Shown here in pieces: positions 6,001-12,097 of a DNA stretch of 19,966 nt; position 1 is the stretch's first letter, and each line of letters starts with the position of its first letter. The stretch covers positions 1 through 19,966 of the forward strand of contig CANIZU010000014.1 of assembly GCA_947472115.1 (NCBI GenBank), given 5' to 3'. The notes beneath the pieces were generated by a model. It saw only the letters and a program-made list of their open reading frames with translations, was not told the DNA's origin and did no database searches. Source of the stretch: Flavobacteriales bacterium (GTDB lineage: Bacteria; Bacteroidota; Bacteroidia; NS11-12g; UBA955). Position numbers and translations under genes: made by a program.

Positions 6001-7211
6001 GTCATTCAGAAAAAGTGCAGGCATTGCTCGCGGCGATTGATGTGAAGCGATATGGGAAGACCCGCAATTATTTATCGGGGAGTGTGAGTGAATTGGGTCC
6101 GTACGTATCTCGTGGGGTGATTTCTACACGTATGGTTTGGGCGTATTTGTTGGCTAGGGGACATAGTTTTGAGGAGATGTTCGGGTTTGTACAGCAGTTG
6201 GCATGGCGCGATTTTTTTCAGCGGGTGTGGATGGGTTTGGGCGATGGGATTAATTCTGACATTCGGGGTGATCAGCAGGGGGTTAAACACACCGCGGTTC
6301 CCGCCGCGATCGCGGCGGGAACCGCGGGCATTGACGGGATCGACGTTGGCATCCAGCGATTGGTATCGTCTGGATACATGCATAACCACCAGCGGATGTA
6401 CACGGCGTTTCTTAGTTGTAACTTGGCCGGCGCTCACTGGAAATTGCCCGCCCAATGGATGTATGCCCATTTGCTCGATGGTGATTGGGGTTCCAATGCC
6501 CTTTCTTGGCAGTGGGTCGCCGGCACTTTTTCGAACAAAAAATACATCGCCAACCAAGAGAATATCAACAGGTATACGAATACCCAACAGCGCGGCACCT
6601 ACCTCGATGTAGAATACGAACAACTCGCCGAGGCCCCGGTGCCGGAAGTATTGAAGCCCACTTTGCAAGCAGCAGAAGCATTGCCGTTTTCTGAATGCGA
6701 TGCCACGTCATTGCAATTGGCAGTGACAAAATATGGCTTCCCGGTGTTTGGGTTAGGAAGTTCGACGAAGGAAAACTCAATGCTCGAGAACGCATCCCAG
6801 AAAACCCAGATTATCAGCAACCGCCTTGTCATTCATAACTATTACCAACTCGATCCCCAATTTCAATCGGCACTTGCTGGAACCCGATTGCTATTGTTGG
6901 AGCCCAGCGTATTTAAACAATATCCCATCGCCGCGCATTGTGTGGATTTTATGCTGTCGTTGGCCGCCGAGATTCCTCATTTACAGGTGTTTGTGGGTGA
7001 GTTTGAGGAATTTCAGTCTGTGTTACAGGCAAGTGGCTCGGTGGAAATTATCTACCAAGAACATCCTTTGAATTTGCATTATCAGGGCGTTGAAATCCCT
7101 CGGGATTGGTTGGCTCCAGAGGTGGAAGGCACGTTCTCATCGTTTTTCTCGTATTGGAAAAAAATAGAGAAATCGCTTCGGAAAGAATATAAAGACGTTC
7201 GCGGATATTGA
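5997..7211 (+). CDS. Photolyase-family FAD-domain protein with inverted domain order
   Basis: The 404-residue protein opens directly with the helical FAD-binding domain: YVSRGVIST (36-44), LAWRDFFQRVW (68-78), SGYMHNHQRMY (125-135) and DGDWGSNALSWQWVAGTFS (161-179). The MHN segment keeps the Asn that normally faces flavin N5. The usual N-terminal antenna domain is missing. Instead, after a linker, residues ~275-395 form an alpha/beta-looking segment (NRLVIHNYY, TRLLLLEPSVFKQYP, LQVFVGEFEEFQ, YQEHPLNLHY) ending GTFSSFFSYWKKIEKSL, much like the end of a photolyase antenna domain. The domain order thus looks permuted. I recall similar proteins in other Bacteroidota, so it is probably a real family. 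The ATG overlaps the previous stop as ATGA, and its TGA overlaps the next start as TTGA. A perfect palindrome encodes residues 99-111. Repair activity is unproven. Confidence 0.85.
   Translation: MSHSEKVQALLAAIDVKRYGKTRNYLSGSVSELGPYVSRGVISTRMVWAYLLARGHSFEEMFGFVQQLAWRDFFQRVWMGLGDGINSDIRGDQQGVKHTAVPAAIAAGTAGIDGIDVGIQRLVSSGYMHNHQRMYTAFLSCNLAGAHWKLPAQWMYAHLLDGDWGSNALSWQWVAGTFSNKKYIANQENINRYTNTQQRGTYLDVEYEQLAEAPVPEVLKPTLQAAEALPFSECDATSLQLAVTKYGFPVFGLGSSTKENSMLENASQKTQIISNRLVIHNYYQLDPQFQSALAGTRLLLLEPSVFKQYPIAAHCVDFMLSLAAEIPHLQVFVGEFEEFQSVLQASGSVEIIYQEHPLNLHYQGVEIPRDWLAPEVEGTFSSFFSYWKKIEKSLRKEYKDVRGY
6292..6327. repeat. Perfect 36-bp GC-rich palindrome inside a coding region
   Basis: The first half is CCGCGGTTCCCGCCGCGA and the second half is its exact reverse complement, with no loop. 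Thirty of 36 bases are G or C, in a clearly less GC-rich neighbourhood. It is read in frame as T-A-V-P-A-A-I-A-A-G-T-A-G (residues 99-111), between the conserved VKH and GI--ID elements of the FAD domain. The centre contains GCGATCGC. It could be a palindromic mobile repeat or a protein-binding site. As RNA it would form a very stable hairpin in mid-operon. Confidence 0.9.
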
Positions 7212-8953
7212 TCAATCAGATGACCTTCCAGGAATCTCATAACTCTCGAGCCACTGAATTGGGTGGTTTGACATCGCCAGAAGTGGCAGGGGAGAAGTTG
7301 GAAGCTGCGGTGGAAAAGCCCCCAATGCAGATTGTTTGGATCAAACGTGATTTGCGCACTCGCGATCATGCGCCGTTGGCAGAGGCGGAGGCATCGGGAT
7401 TGTCTTACAGAGTGATTTTTATTTTTGAGCCGAGTATGGTGGCGCATCCGGATTATTCGGACCGACATTTACGCTTTCAGTGGCAGTCGTTGATGGATAT
7501 GAATCGAACATGGCGGGGGCTGACGCAGGATTCTGAGGCCCGACAGGTAGATGTGTTTTGGGGTGAGGCCGAAGCGGTTTTTTCGTCATTGTTTGAGGTA
7601 TTTGATGTGCAGCGGGTGTTGTCGTATCAGGAATCGGGGATTGAGAAGACGTTTCAGCGCGACAAAGCCATCGCTCAGTTGCTAAAAGAAAAGGGAGTGG
7701 CATGGCAGGAGTTTCAACGAAATGGGGTGCTTCGGGGCATCAAAAATCGCGTGGATTGGGACAAGCGGTGGTTTGTGACAATGTCCGATCCGCTTATAGA
7801 AAATAGCTATCGAAAACAGTTATATCCCGATGAGTTGGGGTTTTTGGTGGAGGCGTCGCAAGGTGCTTTGATCAAGGAATTCGCGATCCCGGAGGACTGT
7901 TTGAAGAGTTTAGAATCGACGTCGGCTGGCATGCAAATGGGTGGCGAATCAATGGCACGGCGGTATTTACTGGGGTTTTTGTCGGAACGACATAAATCTT
8001 ATCACTATCATATTTCAAAACCCTTGCAGAGCAGGGAATCGTGTAGTCGACTTTCGGTGTATATCGCGTGGGGTAATTTGTCGATCAAGCAAATTTATCA
8101 AGCCTCGAAATCGCTACCGAAGGAGAAGAAAAATGCCCGGGCGATGACTGCTTTTTTATCGCGGATCAAGTGGCACGACCATTTTGTTCAGAAGTTTGAG
8201 CAGGAGTGCACGTATGAATATCGGGCTGTGAACAGGGCGTTTGAGGATTTGGGGGCGGCGAACGAAGCGGGGTTGTTGGTGGCGTGGAAGGATGGGAAAA
8301 CGGGTTATCCGATGGTGGATGCGAACATGCGGGCATTGGCGGCAACGGGTTGGATTAATTTTCGAATGCGGGCGATGTTGGTGAGTTTTTTGACGCATCA
8401 TTTGGACATTGATTGGCGGTTGGGGGTGTATCATTTGGCACAGTATTTTTTGGATTACGAGCCTGGGATTCACTATACACAGTTTCAGATGCAGGCGGGC
8501 ACAACGGGGGCAAATACGGTTAGGGTGTACAATCCAGTAAAGAACGGGTTGGAGCACGATACGGAGGGTGATTTTGTACGTCGGTGGGTGCCTGAGATAG
8601 CGGGGTTGCCGAATCATTTGATTCATCAGCCATGGACGATGACGGAGATGGAGCGGGTATTATACGGGGTGACGTTGGGCGAGGATTATCCGATGCCGGT
8701 GGTTGCTTTACAGGGGCGGAAAATTGCGATGGTTGCGCGGATTTATGATATGCGCAAGTCGGAGTTTGCACGCGCGGAAAAGGCTAGGGTGTTGACAAAG
8801 CACAGCAGGCCTGCGAAGGCGAAATCGAAGCCAATGGCGAAATCGAAAAGGAAATTGAAGTCGGCCAGCGACAAAGATTCTACGGCAGAGGTTCATGATG
8901 AGGTGAAGACATCGCCCATCGATAAGGAAAAAGGAAAGGGGAAGAAGCCGTGA
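7208..8953 (+). CDS. Cryptochrome/photolyase family flavoprotein with Lys-rich C-terminal tail
   Basis: The canonical order is present. An antenna-type alpha/beta domain begins MQIVWIKRDLRTRDHAPL at residue 40, and the FAD domain covers ~270-475 with GKTGYPMVDANMRAL (363-377), WINFRMRAM (382-390), DWRLGVYHLAQYFLDYEPG (402-420) and VYNPVKNG. In classical photolyases the WMHN segment puts Asn against flavin N5; here the aligned residue is F385 (W-I-N-F). A basic tail (530-581) is rich in Lys and Ser. The TTG at 7208 overlaps the preceding stop (TTGA), while ATGs at 7220 and 7325 (M40) are alternatives. M40 matches the usual family start, so the first 39 residues may not be made. The gene ends overlapping the DUF2256 start. 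The likely product is a light sensor or repair enzyme, and the active-site change favours the former only weakly. Confidence 0.88.
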   Translation: MINQMTFQESHNSRATELGGLTSPEVAGEKLEAAVEKPPMQIVWIKRDLRTRDHAPLAEAEASGLSYRVIFIFEPSMVAHPDYSDRHLRFQWQSLMDMNRTWRGLTQDSEARQVDVFWGEAEAVFSSLFEVFDVQRVLSYQESGIEKTFQRDKAIAQLLKEKGVAWQEFQRNGVLRGIKNRVDWDKRWFVTMSDPLIENSYRKQLYPDELGFLVEASQGALIKEFAIPEDCLKSLESTSAGMQMGGESMARRYLLGFLSERHKSYHYHISKPLQSRESCSRLSVYIAWGNLSIKQIYQASKSLPKEKKNARAMTAFLSRIKWHDHFVQKFEQECTYEYRAVNRAFEDLGAANEAGLLVAWKDGKTGYPMVDANMRALAATGWINFRMRAMLVSFLTHHLDIDWRLGVYHLAQYFLDYEPGIHYTQFQMQAGTTGANTVRVYNPVKNGLEHDTEGDFVRRWVPEIAGLPNHLIHQPWTMTEMERVLYGVTLGEDYPMPVVALQGRKIAMVARIYDMRKSEFARAEKARVLTKHSRPAKAKSKPMAKSKRKLKSASDKDSTAEVHDEVKTSPIDKEKGKGKKP

Positions 8954-9099
8954 AGGGGGTAAAGAAGCAGCATTTGCCGAGCAAGGTATGTGTAACGTGC
9001 GGACGTCCATTTGCATGGCGCAAGAAGTGGGAGCGGGATTGGGAATCGGTGAAATATTGCAGCGATCGGTGTCGGAAAAACCCAAAATCCACGGAATAA
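8950..9099 (+). CDS. DUF2256 small zinc-ribbon-like protein
   Basis: A GTG-started frame of 49 residues reads KQHLPSKVCVTCGRPFAWRK, then KWERDWESVKYCSDRCRKN. The pair CxxC (14-17) and CxxxC (37-41) with the PFxWRKKW core is the signature of DUF2256, a family of about 40-55 residues. Four cysteines are arranged to hold one metal ion, probably zinc. The GTG overlaps the preceding TGA (GTGA), and an AGGAAAGGGGAAG purine run lies just upstream. DUF2256 genes are known to me chiefly as neighbours of, or fusions to, cryptochrome/photolyase genes, which fits this position as last gene of the operon. The biochemical role is unknown; nucleic-acid or partner binding is a guess. Confidence 0.92.
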   Translation: MKGVKKQHLPSKVCVTCGRPFAWRKKWERDWESVKYCSDRCRKNPKSTE

Positions 9100-9182
9100 T
9101 GTATTGATGAGGTGTGTCCCATTTGATTTGGCTACGGATGTCGGGCATTTTTTTCAACAAGAATGGAAAGTTTGCATCGAAG

Positions 9183-9213
9183 TTTGATTTGAATGGGGTA
9201 ATCCATAGATTTG
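9183..9213 (+). promoter_or_regulatory. Bacteroidota-type promoter for the DUF2147 gene
   Basis: TTTG (9183-9186) is followed after 19 nt by TAGATTTG (9206-9213). This matches the TTTG-N19-21-TAnnTTTG consensus for the primary sigma factor of this phylum. Transcription would start near 9220, about 10 nt before the ATG. A second TTTG at 9188 is too close to be the -33 box. Confidence 0.6.
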
Positions 9214-9229
9214 TTGAAAACGAAAAAAT

Positions 9230-9694
9230 ATGAAAACATTTTTACTTGCATCAGTATTGGCCGTTACAAGCTTTTTTGGGGCGGCATCTGTAACCACCAA
9301 GTTGGGTGAGGGTGAAGCGATAGTTGGGAAGTGGTTGAACCAAGAGGGAACCTCGCACATTCAGATTTTCAAGGCCACCAACGGTAGTTTTGCAGGTAAG
9401 TACTTTGGCAAAATTGTTTGGTTGAAGGAGCCTTTGAAGAATGGTAAACCGAAGGTTGATGATTTGAATCCGGATCCAAAGAAGCAGGCAGTTCCATTGT
9501 TGGGGTTGCAGATTTTAAAGAATTTCGTGTACGATGCGGACGATAAAGAATGGGAAGATGGTACCATTTACGATCCAAAAAATGGAAAAACGTATAGTTG
9601 CAATATGACGTTGGACGGGAATAATTTGAATGTCCGCGGATATGTTGGCATCTCGATGCTAGGTCGCACGGGTGTTTGGACCAAGGTTCAATAA
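9230..9694 (+). CDS. DUF2147 domain secreted protein
   Basis: This 154-residue protein starts with a signal peptide (MKTFLLASVLAVTSFFGAAS). It then shows the DUF2147 pattern: IVGKWLNQEG, HIQIFK, GKYFGKIVWLKEP, NGKPKVDDLNPDP, PLLGLQILKNF, GTIYDPKNGKTYSC and GYVGISMLGRTGVWTKV. The family forms a lipocalin-like beta barrel with no agreed function. It is probably periplasmic or exported. It has its own promoter, and its TAA is followed directly by a short frame leading to mnmD, so the two may share a transcript. Domain assignment is firm. Confidence 0.92.
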   Translation: MKTFLLASVLAVTSFFGAASVTTKLGEGEAIVGKWLNQEGTSHIQIFKATNGSFAGKYFGKIVWLKEPLKNGKPKVDDLNPDPKKQAVPLLGLQILKNFVYDADDKEWEDGTIYDPKNGKTYSCNMTLDGNNLNVRGYVGISMLGRTGVWTKVQ

Positions 9695-9739
9695 ATGAAT
9701 TCGCTTGGTTTGATTCGCCATCGTACTTTTGTGGGATGA
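9695..9739 (+). other. Possible 14-codon leader frame ahead of mnmD
   Basis: An ATG directly after the DUF2147 stop opens a frame MNSLGLIRHRTFVG whose TGA overlaps the mnmD ATG (ATGA at 9736-9739). It could keep ribosomes moving between the two genes, or it could be chance. No Shine-Dalgarno site is visible. Confidence 0.25.
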
Positions 9740-10458
9740 AGGGCGAAGAAACCGGTGAAATTAGGGTGGTTGAAACCGATGACGGGAGTAGGACCTTGTA
9801 CTTGCCGGGTCTGGATGAGACCTATCACTCCACCCATGGGGCTGTTACTGAATCTCGCCATGTTTATATTGAGAAGGGATTAGATTTTTGGAGGGCAGCA
9901 CACCCCGAAGCCAAATCTGTGAGGGTATTTGAAATGGGTTTGGGTACAGGAACCAATGCGATGTTGGCGATGGATTGGTGCGTGGCCAATGATTGTAAAA
10001 TGCGATATTATTCGGTAGAGAAATTTCCGTTGGGGCAGGATTTGATGAGGGAATATTGGGGGTCGATAGGGATTGATGATGGCGATGATTCAGTTATGCA
10101 AGATGTATCGCGGCGCAGCGATGCACTGCATTCCGCGCCCTGGGAGCAATGGATAGAGATTCCCTTGGGGCGTGGTGATTTTGAGGTTTTTAAACACAAA
10201 TCCGACATTCGAGACGCGGAGATTCCAGATGAGATAGATGTGGTGTTTTGGGATGCTTTTGGACCCAAAAAACAAGAAGGTGTGTGGGGTGCGGAATTGT
10301 TTCAACCCATTTATAATGCGATGCAACAGGGAGGAGTTTTTGTTACTTATTCGTCAGCCGGCGATGTAAAACGAGCTTTGAAACAAGTTGGGTTTGGGGT
10401 CGAGAAGTTGGATGGTCCTCCATATAAGCGACACATGTTGCGTGCAAAAAAAGATTGA
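9736..10458 (+). CDS. mnmD: tRNA 5-methylaminomethyl-2-thiouridine methyltransferase (MnmD, DUF752-type)
   Basis: The 240-residue protein matches the stand-alone N-terminal domain of MnmC. It shows TDDGSRTLYLPGLDETYHST, HGAVTESRHVYIEKGL, the SAM-binding FEMGLGTGTNAML, WDAFGPKKQEGVWG (normally DAF-P-K-PE-W), FVTYSSAGDVKRAL and the C-terminal GPPYKRHMLRAKK. It would use S-adenosylmethionine to methylate nm5s2U34 to mnm5s2U34 in the anticodon wobble position of certain tRNAs. I chose the ATG at 9736 because homologues begin close to the 'DGS-TLY-P' motif. An upstream TTG at 9676 would overlap DUF2147. The product lacks the C-terminal oxidase domain of MnmC, as is usual in this phylum. Confidence 0.9.
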   Translation: MKGEETGEIRVVETDDGSRTLYLPGLDETYHSTHGAVTESRHVYIEKGLDFWRAAHPEAKSVRVFEMGLGTGTNAMLAMDWCVANDCKMRYYSVEKFPLGQDLMREYWGSIGIDDGDDSVMQDVSRRSDALHSAPWEQWIEIPLGRGDFEVFKHKSDIRDAEIPDEIDVVFWDAFGPKKQEGVWGAELFQPIYNAMQQGGVFVTYSSAGDVKRALKQVGFGVEKLDGPPYKRHMLRAKKD

Positions 10459-10474
10459 TTTTGATTTGCTGCGG

Positions 10475-10507
10475 TTTAAACGACATATGCTCCGAGGCAT
10501 AAAGACG
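10475..10507 (+). pseudogene. Remnant resembling the mnmD C-terminus
   Basis: Twenty bases past the mnmD stop, one frame reads FKRHMLRGIKT, close to the YKRHMLRAKKD end of MnmD. Base changes between the two (AAG/AAA, CAC/CAT, TTG/CTC) are largely synonymous. It looks like the tail of a diverged second copy left by recombination or duplication rather than a fresh tandem repeat. It is far too short to be functional. Confidence 0.5.
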
Positions 10508-10593
10508 AATTCAAATGGGCTGTAATTTTAATATCCTGGGTTGAACGAACAACGGGTTTGAACCAAATTATCCTCATATTTGTTTCTACTATC

Positions 10594-11979
10594 ATGACTT
10601 TGCAATTCACCCCTATTTCAGAGATACAAAAAGCGTATCAGGAGCAACGCACATTGAGCAATCAGCGCGAATTTGCATCGCCTAGAGAACGCATCGTCCA
10701 GTTGAAGCGGTTGCGAAAAAGCATCGCCAAATATGAGGCGGAACTTTTGGAGGCTTTGAAAACAGATTTGGGGAAATCGAATTATGAGGGTTTTTTGACC
10801 GAAATAGGCGTTACCTATCAAGAAATTGATTATCATATTAAGCATGTGAAACATTGGTCGGCCCATCGCCGAATCACTACCCCTTGGTTTTTGTTGCCAT
10901 CGAGCAGTAAGGTGATTCCGGAGCCTTTCGGACAGGTTCTGATCATGGCGCCTTGGAACTATCCGTTTCAGTTGTTGATGAATCCATTGATTGGCGCAAT
11001 ATCAGCTGGAAACAGGGCCATTTTGAGGCCTTCACCCGAGGTGCCCAATGTGGCGGTGGTGATTGGGAAAGTTATTGCGGAGGCTTTTACGAGTGAAGAG
11101 GTGTTTGTGGTTCAGGGAAGTATCGAAGAGAATCAGTGGTTGTTGCAGCAGCAATGGGATTATATCTTTTTTACGGGCGGACCGTTTTTGGGTAAGATTG
11201 TGGCGAAGGCGGCAGCGGAGAAATTGATTCCGGTGACCTTGGAGTTGGGCGGGAAGAGTCCTGCTATCATAGAAAAGGGTTGCAATATGCAGGCTGCGGC
11301 CAAGCGCGTGATTTGGGGGAAGTCTGTGAATGCAGGTCAAACTTGCATCGCACCGGATTATGTTTGGGTTCATCAGAGTGATAAGCAAGCATTTACCGAT
11401 GCCGCTAAGGTGGCTTTGGAGCAAATGTATAGCAGTGATTTGTCGGCGAGTCCGGATTTTGGTCGGATAGTAAACGAACGTTCTTTTGATCGCGTGGCTG
11501 CTTATTTACAGGGGGCTGAAATTGTGTTGGGTGGTAAAACTGATCGCGGACAGAAATTCATTGAGACTACGGTGGTGTCGGTGGATGGCTGGAGCTCGCC
11601 GGTGATGTGTGAGGAGGTTTTTGGTCCGATTTTGCCTTTGCGCACATATGAAACTTTAGATGAAGTGATTGCGGATGTCAATGCGCATGAAAAACCGTTG
11701 GCGTTATACTTTTTTGGCAGCGATGCTGGGGCGGAAAAGATTCTGGCTAAGACCAGTTCGGGTGGAGTGAGCATCAACGATACTTTGGTTCATGTGGCCA
11801 ATCAGCATTTGCCTTTTGGTGGCGTGGGTGGAAGTGGATATGGTAGTTATCGTGGAAAGCACACGTTTGAGGTGTTTAGTCATAAGAAATCTGTGATGCG
11901 CTCACCGCTGTGGTTTAACGTGCCGATTAAGTATCCGCCATACAAGGGATTGGGCTTGTTGCGGTGGCTTTTGGGTTGA
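10594..11979 (+). CDS. Aldehyde dehydrogenase, class 3 (ALDH3-like)
   Basis: The 461-residue product from the ATG at 10594 has the ALDH3 length and lacks the long N-terminal segment of tetrameric ALDHs. Visible motifs: IMAPWNYPFQLLMNPLIGA, IFFTGGPFLGKIV, VTLELGGKSP with the general base Glu at ~217, VNAGQTCIAPDY with the catalytic Cys at ~251, CEEVFGPILPL, and HLPFGGVGGSGYG. It ends with the RSPLWFNVPIKYPPY segment common in ALDH3. It oxidises aldehydes, probably fatty or aromatic, to acids with NAD(P). Two positions differ from common forms: RPSPEVPN where KPSE is usual, and FTGGPF where FTGS is usual. A TTG at 10558 in frame is less likely as start. The neighbours do not reveal a pathway. 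The gene is probably monocistronic or downstream of mnmD. Confidence 0.92.
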   Translation: MTLQFTPISEIQKAYQEQRTLSNQREFASPRERIVQLKRLRKSIAKYEAELLEALKTDLGKSNYEGFLTEIGVTYQEIDYHIKHVKHWSAHRRITTPWFLLPSSSKVIPEPFGQVLIMAPWNYPFQLLMNPLIGAISAGNRAILRPSPEVPNVAVVIGKVIAEAFTSEEVFVVQGSIEENQWLLQQQWDYIFFTGGPFLGKIVAKAAAEKLIPVTLELGGKSPAIIEKGCNMQAAAKRVIWGKSVNAGQTCIAPDYVWVHQSDKQAFTDAAKVALEQMYSSDLSASPDFGRIVNERSFDRVAAYLQGAEIVLGGKTDRGQKFIETTVVSVDGWSSPVMCEEVFGPILPLRTYETLDEVIADVNAHEKPLALYFFGSDAGAEKILAKTSSGGVSINDTLVHVANQHLPFGGVGGSGYGSYRGKHTFEVFSHKKSVMRSPLWFNVPIKYPPYKGLGLLRWLLG

Positions 11980-12027
11980 TGAATTGTTTCGCAATTGTTG
12001 ATTTGCGTGTTCAATGCGTAGCAAATG

Positions 12028-12093
12028 TTAACGGAAAGTTAACCTATCGTAAAGTTCTCTTAATTTTAAGGTAACACATAAAATCGATTTTTG
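12028..12093 (+). promoter_or_regulatory. 11-bp-periodic hexamer array (Pho-box-like) and -7 box upstream of the TonB receptor
   Basis: Hexamers begin every 11 bp: TTAACG (12028), TTAACC (12039), TAAAGT (12050), TAATTT (12061) and TAACAC (12072). Fourteen bases after the start of the last hexamer comes GATTTTTG (12086-12093), one base from the TAnnTTTG -7 consensus. Direct repeats with 11-bp period are the known layout of PhoB/PhoP sites. No -33 box is evident, as expected of an activator-dependent promoter. The -7 box lies only 4 nt from the ATG, so the exact start of transcription is uncertain. Confidence 0.45.
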
Positions 12094-12097
12094 TGGC

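Noticed and set aside
6306..6313. GCGATCGC core as a cyanobacterial HIP1 site and sign of transfer from cyanobacteria
   Set aside because: One octamer inside a larger palindrome is not evidence of origin, and the surrounding genes look like Bacteroidota.
6072..6668. Long 198-codon minus-strand frame opposite the 404-residue photolyase-like gene
   Set aside because: The plus-strand frame has clear photolyase motifs; the antisense frame has none and follows from codon bias. The same holds for 8156-8626 and 5638-6024.
11982..11996. AATTG/CAATT hairpin after the aldehyde dehydrogenase as a terminator
   Set aside because: The 5-bp stem is too weak and has no T-run.
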